Source: JAOADN01 sp049323795
Lineage (GTDB): Bacteria > Pseudomonadota > Alphaproteobacteria > Rhodobacterales > Rhodobacteraceae
DNA: 64,000 nt
NCBI GenBank assembly: GCA_049323795.1
Contig: JBMOOH010000037.1
Coordinates: forward strand, 1 to 64,000
Direction: 5' to 3'
Part shown: piece by piece, positions 16,723 through 24,745 of the stretch
Layout: each line of letters begins with the position of its first letter
Position numbering within the stretch: position 1 is the first letter of the stretch
The notes under the pieces: generated by a model
Told to the model about the DNA's origin: nothing
Database searches by the model: none
Seen by the model: the letters and a program-made list of their open reading frames with translations, nothing else
Made by a program: the position numbers and the translations under genes

Positions 16723-16758
16723 CCAGGTTGCCTGGTTGCCTGGTTGCCAGCATGGCAA
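16723..16758. repeat. Short tandem repeat and palindrome upstream of the small luxR
   Basis: An 8-base unit GTTGCCTG is repeated nearly three times around 16728-16748, running into the perfect palindrome TTGCCA-GCA-TGGCAA at 16744-16758. It lies 55-85 bases before the preferred LuxR start on the minus strand, where an autoregulatory operator could be. Confidence 0.6.
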
Positions 16759-16822
16759 TAGGCTGCGGGAAAGGGCCAAAGCGATCAATAGTCCATATTG
16801 GCTATGATGCGGCTCGGTTGTG

Positions 16823-16925
16823 CGGGCCGCCCGTGCCGGCCGGCCATCCCTCCCCCGTCCCGTCATTCACGCCCCGTGCGGCGCGTGCCGTGACGGGGGG
16901 AATCCGGCGGGCCGCCCGTGCCGGC
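16823..16925. repeat. 18-base direct repeat flanking about 67 bases
   Basis: CGGGCCGCCCGTGCCGGC occurs exactly at 16823-16840 and again at 16908-16925. Both copies lie in the non-coding space between the two luxR genes. In this GC-rich genome an exact 18-base repeat so close by is unlikely by chance. It may be a slippage product or the ends of a small element. Confidence 0.7.
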
Positions 16926-16995
16926 GGACGGTGCTGTCAGGCATCGGGGCCCCGACGGCCCCCGTCGTCGCGGCGGGCCTGCCGCGGGCCCTGCC

Positions 16996-17508
16996 CTACC
17001 CCACGCCCTCGCTCAGGAGATCCTCGACGAAATGCGCGCCGAACTGGGCGCGCCCCGAGACGCCCGCCTTGGCATAGATGCTGGCAAGCTGTGCCCGGAC
17101 AGTGCCCTGCGCCGCGCCGCGGAACCCGGCGATTTCGGCCACGTCGAGGCCCTTCAGGGCGAGAAGCCCGACGTCGCGTTCGGCCGGGGTGAGCGACCAG
17201 GCGGCGAACTGGCGGTCGATCACCGCCGACAGCGCCCCGCGCGCGGTGTCGAGCGCGTCCTCCTGCCGCCGCATCCGCTCGAGCGTCCGCCTCAGCGCGA
17301 CGGCGCCGAAGACGACCCCGAGCGCGAGCGCGAGCGCGACCGTCCCCTCGACGAGGCCGTGCCCGAGATTGCGCGTGACCGAGGCCTCGGTCATCGCCTC
17401 GCCGGCGAAGAACACGGCGGCCACGGTCTGGATCGCCACAAAGACGGCGAGGGCGGCGGGCCAGAGCCGCCGCCCCCGGTCTTCGGGCCTCTGTGTCCGC
17501 CCCGTCAT
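16996..17508 (-). CDS. Membrane-anchored LuxR-type transcriptional regulator
   Basis: 170 residues. Two transmembrane helices lie near residues 15-36 (LWPAALAVFVAIQTVAAVFF) and 52-72 (GTVALALALGVVFGAVAL), then a short helical linker and a GerE domain from about residue 103 (SLTPAERDVGLLALKGLDVAEI, with GTVRAQLASIYAKAG as recognition region). DNA binding would take place at the inner face of the membrane. It is the last gene of an operon with PepSY and cytochrome b genes (gap of seven bases), so its signal may be the redox state of that cytochrome. That is inference. Confidence 0.85.
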   Translation of the reverse strand: MTGRTQRPEDRGRRLWPAALAVFVAIQTVAAVFFAGEAMTEASVTRNLGHGLVEGTVALALALGVVFGAVALRRTLERMRRQEDALDTARGALSAVIDRQFAAWSLTPAERDVGLLALKGLDVAEIAGFRGAAQGTVRAQLASIYAKAGVSGRAQFGAHFVEDLLSEGVG

Positions 17509-17515
17509 CCTGTCC

Positions 17516-18205
17516 TCATCGGCTGCTCACCCGTATTCTCACCGCGTCCTCGTCGCGCCGCCGCGCCCGTCCCGGACCGGCGATCATCGGCCGGACGAGG
17601 TTCCGGCGCATCGCACGGCTTTCGACGATCACCCCCCCGACATGGAGGGCGGCGAGCAGCAGGATCACGTTTGCCATCGTCCGGTGCACCCCGGCAAGGG
17701 CGCTGCGGCTGATGCCGAACGGTCCCGTCCTGGCCGCATCTTCCCCGCCCGTGCCGTTCGCAAGCATCACCGACCAGTCGCCCGCCGCCACGGCGGCCTC
17801 CTGCGCGGCCAGCGTCCATGGCGTCGTGCGCGAGAGCATGAGCCCGGTGACGATCATCACCGACAGCGCCGCCCAGAGCGTATAGGCCATCATCGCGCCG
17901 GCCGGGTTGTGCGAGGCGTAGTCCCCGGGGCGGCCGGCGACAAGCCGGGCAAGATGCCGCAGCGCGGCGACTGGGTTCGGCGGGAATGCCGAGAACCGTG
18001 CCTCGGCGGTTCCGACGAGACCCCAGAGGATGCGGAGGACGAGAAGCGCCATCGCCCCCCAGCCGATCCAGACATGGGTCGATCCGCCACCCCGGGTCAG
18101 GGTGGCGTTCAGGATCACCGCGAGGGCGACGCCCCAATGGGTGATCCTGACGACCGGGTCCCAGAGATCGGGAGAGAGGTACCCGCGGGTCCGGGACCGT
18201 GACAT
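17516..18205 (-). CDS. Cytochrome b561-type di-heme membrane protein
   Basis: 229 residues, four membrane helices. Histidines suitable as heme ligands are in VRITHWGVALAVILNA (helix 1), GGSTHVWIGWGAMALL (helix 2), GVHRTMANVILLLAALHVGG (helix 4). The arrangement is that of the Ni-Fe hydrogenase b-type cytochrome/cytochrome b561 family (Cytochrom_B561 domain). The start follows the PepSY stop with one base between, so translation is coupled. It probably moves electrons between quinone and a periplasmic partner. Confidence 0.87.
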   Translation of the reverse strand: MSRSRTRGYLSPDLWDPVVRITHWGVALAVILNATLTRGGGSTHVWIGWGAMALLVLRILWGLVGTAEARFSAFPPNPVAALRHLARLVAGRPGDYASHNPAGAMMAYTLWAALSVMIVTGLMLSRTTPWTLAAQEAAVAAGDWSVMLANGTGGEDAARTGPFGISRSALAGVHRTMANVILLLAALHVGGVIVESRAMRRNLVRPMIAGPGRARRRDEDAVRIRVSSR

Positions 18206-18206
18206 C

Positions 18207-18470
18207 TCAGTTCGCCGGCCGGATGTCGGTCACCGCGCCGGTCGCGGGGTCGATGTAGACGTCCATGGGCTTGTTGGTGGCGGTGTCCACGCACTTTGCC
18301 TCGATCTTGCCGCCGTCGGGAGCGAACTGGCTCACCTTGCAGCCGGCCTTCTCGATCGCGGCCTTGGCCGCGTCGGGGTTGGTGCCGACGACATCGCCGA
18401 CCGAGGGCAGCGCGACGGCGGCGAGCGGCGAGACCGCAAGCCCGAGGGCGACGAGAGAGATGCGGAGCAT
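18207..18470 (-). CDS. Small periplasmic PepSY-domain protein
   Basis: 87 residues. The signal peptide (LVALGLAVSPLAAVALP) is followed by one PepSY-like module: AAKAAIEKAGCKVSQF, then KIEAKCVDTATNKPMDVYIDPATGAVTDIRP, split as KIEAKCVDTATNK and MDVYIDPATGAVTDI. The ATG at 18470 is set by AAGGAAAGGA upstream. Such proteins are commonly paired with b561 cytochromes in Rhodobacterales. It starts the operon PepSY - cytochrome b - membrane LuxR. Two cysteines (residues 44 and 60) could form a disulfide. Confidence 0.85.
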   Translation of the reverse strand: MLRISLVALGLAVSPLAAVALPSVGDVVGTNPDAAKAAIEKAGCKVSQFAPDGGKIEAKCVDTATNKPMDVYIDPATGAVTDIRPAN

Positions 18471-18604
18471 TGAAGGTTTCCTTTCCTTGAACTGGGCGGC
18501 CGGGCGGTCGCGCCGGGCCGGGCGGAGCGTCTGGCCCCGTCGCCGGTGTAGCTGTGCCTGCCGCACTGCAGCGTCCATGTGTCCCGGGGCCCGCAGGCCG
18601 CGAA

Positions 18605-18618
18605 TAAGCGCGCGCTTA
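18605..18618. promoter_or_regulatory. Perfect 14-base palindrome in the divergent PepSY/perM promoter region
   Basis: TAAGCGCGCGCTTA is fully self-complementary and sits 135 bases before the PepSY start and 89 bases before perM. A LuxR-family or other dimeric regulator could bind here; the membrane LuxR of the PepSY operon is a candidate. Confidence 0.4.
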
Positions 18619-18706
18619 CGGCAGGAAGCCGCCGGACCGGCCCGCCCTTGCAAGCGCGCCGCCGCTCTGCCACCTATCCTCTGGGCGGACAGGGTTCGGA
18701 ACGCGC

Positions 18707-19900
18707 ATGGCACTGCCGGTCAGACAGCAGGCAACCTACTGGGGCATCGCCGCCGCGGTGTTCCTGATCGTGCTCTGGGGGCTCGGTTCGGTGATGCTGC
18801 CCTTCCTCCTCGGCGGCGCCCTCGCCTACTTCCTCGATCCGGTCGCGGACCGGCTTCAGCGGGCGGGACTGTCGCGGACCGCCGCGACCGCCACGATATC
18901 GATCGTCGCCATCCTCGTCTTCGTGATCCTCGCGCTGCTCGTCGTCCCGACGCTGGTGCGCCAGCTCGTCGACCTCGTGAACGCGGTGCCGGCCATCGTT
19001 GCCCGCCTCCAGGGCTTCCTGACCGCACGCTTTCCCGACCTCATGGACAACCAGAGCGTGGTCCGCGACAGCCTGAGCGCGGTGGCCCGGACGATCCAGT
19101 CGCAGGGCGGGGCACTGGCGAGCGGGCTGCTCAGCTCGGCCCTGTCGGTCATCAGCGCGGTGGTCTTCTTCGTCGTCGTTCCGGTCGTCGCCTTCTATCT
19201 CCTGCTCGACTGGGACCAGATGGTCGAGCAGGTGGACCGCCTGTTGCCCCTCGACCACGCGCCTACCGTCAGGGCGATCGGGCGCGACATCGACCGGGTG
19301 CTCGCCGGGTTCGTCCGCGGGCAGGTCTCGGTCTGCCTGATCCTGGGGTCGTTCTACGCGGTCGCGCTCATGCTCGCGGGGCTTCAGTTCGGACTGGTCG
19401 TCGGGGCCATCGCCGGGCTCATCACCTTCATCCCCTATGTCGGCGCGCTGGTCGGCGGGGCGCTCGCGGTCGGACTGGCGCTCTTCCAGTTCTGGGGCGA
19501 CTGGGTGCAGATCGGCGTCGTGGCGGGCATCTTCGCCATCGGCCAGTTCCTCGAAGGCAACATCATCACGCCGAAACTGGTCGGCAAGTCGGTCGGGCTG
19601 CATCCGGTCTGGCTCCTCTTCGCGCTGTCGGCCTTCGGAACGCTCTTCGGCTTCGTGGGACTGCTGGTCGCGGTGCCGGTGGCGGCGGCGATCGGGGTGC
19701 TCGCGCGGTTCGCGATCGCCAGGTACCGCGACAGCCGCCTCTACCTCGGCCTCGAGGACCTGCCGGCCGGCGTTCATGCGGGGTCGCCGGGCACGCCCGC
19801 CCCCGATGCGCCCGCCCCCGATGCGTCCGCCCCCGAACTGCCCGGCGCCGCGGCGCCTCTGGCCGCGCCGGACGAAAACGCCGCACGGGACGCAGGATGA
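18707..19900 (+). CDS. AI-2E family transporter (PerM-like permease)
   Basis: 397 residues with about eight membrane segments, starting YWGIAAAVFLIVLWGLGSV and including the family blocks LPFLLGGALAYFLDPV, the periplasmic loop about residues 80-145, FVVVPVVAFYLLLDWD and the C-terminal LITFIPYVGALVGGALAV plus EGNIITPKLVGKSVGLHPVW, split as GNIITPKLVGKSVGLHP. The family exports AI-2 (TqsA) or acts as ion antiporter, so the substrate is open. The Pro/Ala-rich C-terminus has a 5-residue repeat (PAPDA). Its stop overlaps the hda start (ATGA). Confidence 0.9.
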   Translation: MALPVRQQATYWGIAAAVFLIVLWGLGSVMLPFLLGGALAYFLDPVADRLQRAGLSRTAATATISIVAILVFVILALLVVPTLVRQLVDLVNAVPAIVARLQGFLTARFPDLMDNQSVVRDSLSAVARTIQSQGGALASGLLSSALSVISAVVFFVVVPVVAFYLLLDWDQMVEQVDRLLPLDHAPTVRAIGRDIDRVLAGFVRGQVSVCLILGSFYAVALMLAGLQFGLVVGAIAGLITFIPYVGALVGGALAVGLALFQFWGDWVQIGVVAGIFAIGQFLEGNIITPKLVGKSVGLHPVWLLFALSAFGTLFGFVGLLVAVPVAAAIGVLARFAIARYRDSRLYLGLEDLPAGVHAGSPGTPAPDAPAPDASAPELPGAAAPLAAPDENAARDAG

Positions 19901-20589
19901 GCGCGCAGTTCGTGTTCGACCTGGCGGCGGCGCCGGCGCTGGGGCGCGAGGATTTCCTCGTCTCGCCGGCGAACGGAATGGCGGTCAGGATGTTGTCGGA
20001 CAGGTCGCGCTGGCCCGACCGAAAGCTTCTGCTCGTCGGGCCGCGCGCATCGGGAAAATCGCACCTGTCCGGCATATGGGCGGACGAGTCGGGGGCGTGG
20101 CGGCTCACGGGCGGCGACCTGGGCGACGAAACCGGCCCCGCCGGCGGGCCGGCCGCGGTCCTCGTCGACGACGCCGACCTGGTGGCGGGCCGTCCCGTGG
20201 CCGAGGCCCTGCTCTTCCACCTGCACAACCGGGTGCTCTCGGAGGGCGGATTCCTGCTGATGACGGCCTCGGCACCGCCTTCGGCATGGGGACTCCGCCT
20301 GCCCGACCTTCTCAGCCGGATGGAGGCGACCAGCCGCGCGGTGCTTGCCCCGCCGGACGATGCGCTACTCGCGGCGCTGCTCGTCAAGCTGTTCGCGGAC
20401 CGCCAGCTTTCCGTCGCCCCGAATCTCGTCAGCTACGCCACGTCGCGCATCGACCGCTCCTTCGCCGGCGCGCGTGACTTCGTGGCCCGGCTCGACGCGC
20501 TCGCCCTCGCGACGGGGCGGCCTGTCACCCGCGCGCTGGCCGCGGTGCTGCTCGGCGACGGGCTGGACAGCGAGGCGCAGGGGAGGTGA
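19897..20589 (+). CDS. hda: Hda-type regulatory inactivator of DnaA
   Basis: A DnaA AAA-domain homologue of 230 residues without the DNA-binding domain IV. Walker A is GPRASGKSH (about residue 48), the Walker B-like strand AAVLVDDADL (about 87), and LLSRMEATSRAVLAPPDD corresponds to the DnaA sensor region. The N-terminal QFVFDLAAAPALGREDFLVS carries the clamp-binding QxFDL-like motif (QFVFDL). In Alphaproteobacteria Hda acts with the DnaN clamp to stimulate DnaA-ATP hydrolysis. Start overlaps perM by four bases. Confidence 0.88.
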   Translation: MSAQFVFDLAAAPALGREDFLVSPANGMAVRMLSDRSRWPDRKLLLVGPRASGKSHLSGIWADESGAWRLTGGDLGDETGPAGGPAAVLVDDADLVAGRPVAEALLFHLHNRVLSEGGFLLMTASAPPSAWGLRLPDLLSRMEATSRAVLAPPDDALLAALLVKLFADRQLSVAPNLVSYATSRIDRSFAGARDFVARLDALALATGRPVTRALAAVLLGDGLDSEAQGR

Positions 20590-20734
20590 GGATGGAACGC
20601 CGGCGCCGCGCCGCGTGCCGGACCGTGGCGGCGCCGGAATGGCGCCGGAACGGACGGGACGGGGGCCGCGGGTCGCGACGGTCGGCGGCGCTTTCCCCTG
20701 ACCGCGCGTGCCAGAGAGGTCCGATATCCCGCCG

Positions 20735-22900
20735 ATGACACAGGCCGATTTCCTCAGGTCCCCGTTTCCCCCGCCCTGCGCGCTGACCGCCGAACGGATC
20801 ACCGGACCGAAGCGGTTCTTCAACCGCGAGCTGAGCTGGCTCGCGTTCAACTGGCGGGTTCTGGAGGAGTCGAAGAACCCCCGCGTCCCGCTGCTCGAGC
20901 GCGTGCGGTTCCTGTCGATCAGCGCGACGAACCTCGACGAGTTCTACACGGTGCGCGTGGCGGGCCTGCGCGAACTGGCCCGCGCGGGCAACAGCATGCC
21001 CGCCGCCGACGGACTGACGCCGGCCGAGCAGCTGAGGCTCATCAACGCCGACGCACGGCGGCTCATCAAGTATCAGCAGGCCGTCTGGATGCGGCTGAAG
21101 CGCGAGATGGAGGAAGCTGGAATCGAGCTTCTGGCCCGCTCGAAGCTGACGCGGCGGGACGAGAAGTTCCTCGAGGACCACTTCCTGAACAAGGTCTTTC
21201 CGATCCTCTCGCCGCTGGCGATCGACCCGGCGCATCCGTTTCCGTTCATTCCGAACGAAGGCTTCTGCCTCGCGCTCCAGCTTGAACGGGCACGGGACGG
21301 GCGGACGATGCAGGCGATCCTGCCGATCCCGCAGCAGGTGAGGCGTTTCATCGCGCTGCCGGGCCAGACGCGGTTCCTCGCGCTGGAAGAGATGCTGCTT
21401 CTGCACCTGGGCTCGCTCTTCCCCGGCTACCGCGACACCGGGCACTGCCTGTTCCGGGTGCTGCGGGACAGCGACATCGAGGTCGAGGACGAGGCCGAGG
21501 ACCTCGTGCGCGAGTTCGAGACGGCGCTGAAGCGCCGCCGGCGCGGCGAGGTGATCCGGATGAAGATGAGCGCCGGCGCGCCGGAGGCGCTGCGCGCGCT
21601 CATCATGGAGGAACTGCACGTCGCACCCGAGGAAGTGGTCGAGGTGAAGGGCCTTCTGGGGATGGCCGACCTGAAGGAACTGGTGCTCGACAGCCGGCGC
21701 GACCTGCAATGGCCCGCCTTCACGCCCCGCACGCCCGAGCGGGTGCAGGACCACGATGGCGACATCTTCGCCGCGATCCGGCAGAAGGACCTGCTGCTGC
21801 ACCACCCCTACGAGACGTTCGACATGGTCATCCGCTATCTTCAGCAGGCGGCAACCGACCCGAACGTGCTGGCGATCAAGCAGACGCTCTACCGGACGAG
21901 CTGGGACAGCCCGGTCGTCACCGCGCTCTGCGAGGCAGCCGAGGCCGGCAAGTCGGTGACGGCGCTCGTGGAGCTCAAGGCGCGCTTCGACGAGGCGGCC
22001 AACATCCGCCAGTCGCGGCGGCTGGAACGCGCGGGCGCGACGGTCGTCTACGGGTTCACCCAGTACAAGACCCACGCCAAGATCTCGACCGTGGTGCGGC
22101 GCGAGGGCGAGGCCCTTGTGACCTATACCCATTACGGGACAGGGAACTACCACCCGATCACGGCGCGCATCTACACCGACCTGAGCCTCTTCACCTGCGA
22201 CCCGGCGCTCGGGCGCGACGCGACGAAGGTGTTCAACTACCTGTCGGGCTACGTGCAGCCCGAGGGGCTCGAGAACCTGGCGATCTCGCCGATCACGCTG
22301 AAGCCCCGGCTTCTGGACCTGATCGCGCGCGAGGCCGAGTTCGCCCGGTCGGGCCGGCCGGCGGCGATCTGGCTGAAGCTAAACGCGATCATCGAGCCCG
22401 ACGTGATCGACGCGCTCTACGCCGCCAGCCAGGCCGGGGTGAGGATCGACATGGTGATCCGGGGCATCTGCGGGCTGCGGCCCGGCATCCGCGGCCTGAG
22501 CGAGAACATCCGGGTCAAATCCATCGTCGGGCGCTTCCTCGAACACAGCCGCATCGCCTGCTTCGGCAACGGGCATGGCCTCCCCGCGAAGAAGGCCCGC
22601 GTGTTCATCTCCTCGGCCGACTGGATGGACCGGAACCTCAGCCGCCGGGTCGAGACCCTGGTCGAATGCATGACCCCGACCGTGAAGGAACAGATCGTGA
22701 GCCAGATCATGGCCGCGAACCTGGCCGACGAGGCGCAGAGCTGGCTTCTGCAGCCGGACGGCCGCTACCTGCGCGAACTGCCCGATGGGCGCGACGATCT
22801 GTTTTCCTGTCACAGGTTCTTCATGGAAAATCCCTCGCTCTCGGGCCGGGGCTCGGCGGGCGCGGCGGGCGTGCCGAGGCTTGCGCATTTGCCCGACTGA
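20735..22900 (+). CDS. ppk1: Polyphosphate kinase 1
   Basis: Makes inorganic polyphosphate from ATP. About 721 residues with all four PPK1 domains: FFNRELSWLAFNWRVLEE at the N-terminus, the SATNLDEFYTVRVAGL block, and the two phospholipase-D-like catalytic domains carrying KTHAKI (autophosphorylated His) and FLEHSRIACFGNG (second His). YGTGNYHPITARIYTDLSLF is also typical. The ATG at 20735 is chosen, with AGAGGT 15-20 bases upstream; a GTG at 20708 would add nine residues. ppx follows 128 bases downstream. Confidence 0.97.
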   Translation: MTQADFLRSPFPPPCALTAERITGPKRFFNRELSWLAFNWRVLEESKNPRVPLLERVRFLSISATNLDEFYTVRVAGLRELARAGNSMPAADGLTPAEQLRLINADARRLIKYQQAVWMRLKREMEEAGIELLARSKLTRRDEKFLEDHFLNKVFPILSPLAIDPAHPFPFIPNEGFCLALQLERARDGRTMQAILPIPQQVRRFIALPGQTRFLALEEMLLLHLGSLFPGYRDTGHCLFRVLRDSDIEVEDEAEDLVREFETALKRRRRGEVIRMKMSAGAPEALRALIMEELHVAPEEVVEVKGLLGMADLKELVLDSRRDLQWPAFTPRTPERVQDHDGDIFAAIRQKDLLLHHPYETFDMVIRYLQQAATDPNVLAIKQTLYRTSWDSPVVTALCEAAEAGKSVTALVELKARFDEAANIRQSRRLERAGATVVYGFTQYKTHAKISTVVRREGEALVTYTHYGTGNYHPITARIYTDLSLFTCDPALGRDATKVFNYLSGYVQPEGLENLAISPITLKPRLLDLIAREAEFARSGRPAAIWLKLNAIIEPDVIDALYAASQAGVRIDMVIRGICGLRPGIRGLSENIRVKSIVGRFLEHSRIACFGNGHGLPAKKARVFISSADWMDRNLSRRVETLVECMTPTVKEQIVSQIMAANLADEAQSWLLQPDGRYLRELPDGRDDLFSCHRFFMENPSLSGRGSAGAAGVPRLAHLPD

Positions 22901-23028
22901 GGCGCGTACCGCGACGAGAGGGCGTTGACTCGGGTTCGCGCGCTGCGCATTGACGGTCCGGCAGCCCGACTGCGGACTTCCCTGCGGACTTTCCCCGGGT
23001 CGCGGCACTCCGAGCGAAGGGACACGGA

Positions 23029-24594
23029 ATGGACGGCATCCCAGACGGCGCACCGGGCGGCACCCCCGAAGGCCCGGGGCCATTCGGACGACGGCTCTTC
23101 GAGGACCCGTCCGCCCGGGGCCTGCACCGGGTCGGCGTGGTGGACGTCGGATCGAACTCGGTCCGGATGGTCGTCTTCGACGGCGCGGCGCGCAGCCCCG
23201 CCTATTTCTACAACGAGAAGATCATGGCCGGCCTCGGCGAGGGGATGGCCAAGACCGGACGGCTGAATCCGACGGGCAGGGAACGCGCGCTCGCTGCGCT
23301 GAGGCGGTTCGCGCTGCTCGCGAAGGGCATGAAGGTCGATCCCCTCACCTGCGTCGCCACGGCCGCCGTCCGCGAGGCCGCCGACGGACCCGACTTCCAG
23401 GCCGAGGTCGAGGGCGAGACGGGCCTGACCCTACGCGTCATCGACGGGGCCGAGGAAGCGCGGCTGTCGGCGCAGGGCGTGCTGCTCGGCTGGCCGGAAG
23501 CCGAGGGCCTGGTCAGCGATATCGGCGGCAACTCGATGGAACTGGCCGAGGTCTCGGGCGGGACGATCGGGCGGCGCGTGACCTCGCCCCTCGGCCCCTT
23601 TCGCCTGCAGACGGTCACCGGCGGGCCGAAGGCGCTCGACCAGCACATCCGGCGCGTCGTCGAGGACCTGAGGGACCAGATCGGGCGGCGTCACGAGCGC
23701 ATCTATCTTGTCGGCGGCTCATGGCGGGCGATTGCGCGGATCGACATGGAGCGGCGGAGATATCCGCTGACCGTCCTCCACGAATACCGGATGACGCCGC
23801 TCGACGTGCAGGCGACGGCCGCGTTCATCGCGCGCCATTCCGTTGCCGAGCTTCGCGCGATGACCGGGATCGGGCAGGAGCGGATGGCTCTCGTCCATCT
23901 CGCCGCGCAGGTCCTGTCGCGGCTCGCCCAGGTCTTCGATCCGGCCGAGATCGACGTGTCGTCCTACGGCATCCGCGAGGGGATGCTCTTCGAGGCGATG
24001 CCCGAGAAGCTGAGGCGCCGCGACCCGCTGATCGAGGCCTGCCGCCATGCCGAAAAGGCGCAGGCGCGGATGCCGGGCTTCGGAAAGAAGCTGCATGCCT
24101 TCCTTTCCCCGGTCTTTCCGGACCTCCCTCCCGCCAGGGCGCGGCTCTACAAGGCCGCCTGCCTGCTGCACGACACCACCTGGCGGGCGCACCCCGATTA
24201 CCGCGCCGAGGTCTGTTTCGACAACGCGACGCGCGGCAACCTCGGCGGCATCAGCCATCCGGAGCGGGTGTTCCTCGGGCTCGCCCTCCTGCACCGCTAC
24301 AAGAACTCGCGCGAGGGGTCGCGCCTTGCCCCGCTCTTCGCGCTTCTGGCGCCCGAAGACATCCAGGAGGCGGAAGTCCTCGGCAAGGCGATGCGCTTCG
24401 GGGCGATGTTCGCGCTCGAAAGCCCGGAAAAGGCCGGCGCCCTGAGATGGACGCCCGCGACACGGCTTCTCGAGCTCGAGCTGAACCCCCGGACGCAGGC
24501 GCTGTTCGGCGAGGTGGCGCGCGCCCGGTTCATGTCGCTGGCCGCGTCACTGCGTGCCGAGACGAAGGTGACGGTGCGGGACCGGCCGGCCTAG
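23029..24594 (+). CDS. ppx: Exopolyphosphatase (Ppx/GppA family)
   Basis: Hydrolyses terminal phosphates of polyphosphate (or pppGpp in GppA). 521 residues: the actin-like ATPase fold with VGVVDVGSNSVRMVVFDG (phosphate 1 motif, about residue 35), ATAAVREAADG, SDIGGNSMELAEV (phosphate 2 motif) and a C-terminal HD-like helical domain with CLLHDTTWRAHPDYRAE. The pairing with ppk1 is typical. In many Rhodobacterales an RNase D gene follows; here it is absent and an unrelated convergent gene comes next. Confidence 0.94.
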   Translation: MDGIPDGAPGGTPEGPGPFGRRLFEDPSARGLHRVGVVDVGSNSVRMVVFDGAARSPAYFYNEKIMAGLGEGMAKTGRLNPTGRERALAALRRFALLAKGMKVDPLTCVATAAVREAADGPDFQAEVEGETGLTLRVIDGAEEARLSAQGVLLGWPEAEGLVSDIGGNSMELAEVSGGTIGRRVTSPLGPFRLQTVTGGPKALDQHIRRVVEDLRDQIGRRHERIYLVGGSWRAIARIDMERRRYPLTVLHEYRMTPLDVQATAAFIARHSVAELRAMTGIGQERMALVHLAAQVLSRLAQVFDPAEIDVSSYGIREGMLFEAMPEKLRRRDPLIEACRHAEKAQARMPGFGKKLHAFLSPVFPDLPPARARLYKAACLLHDTTWRAHPDYRAEVCFDNATRGNLGGISHPERVFLGLALLHRYKNSREGSRLAPLFALLAPEDIQEAEVLGKAMRFGAMFALESPEKAGALRWTPATRLLELELNPRTQALFGEVARARFMSLAASLRAETKVTVRDRPA

Positions 24595-24745
24595 CGGTCG
24601 CGCGGAGCAACGGTGCAGGGAACGCCGGGCGGCGGAAGCGGGCCGCTCTGCCGGCGTGGCGACCGGACCGGCGACCGACGGCGCGGGGCGATGCGGGCGG
24701 CCATCCTTGCGCTGTGACGCGAGGCCGGCCGGCATCGTCATCTTC

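Noticed and set aside
16436..16753. Longer version of the small LuxR protein starting at 16753
   Set aside because: The extra 27 residues are encoded by the repeat/palindrome region and do not resemble the family.
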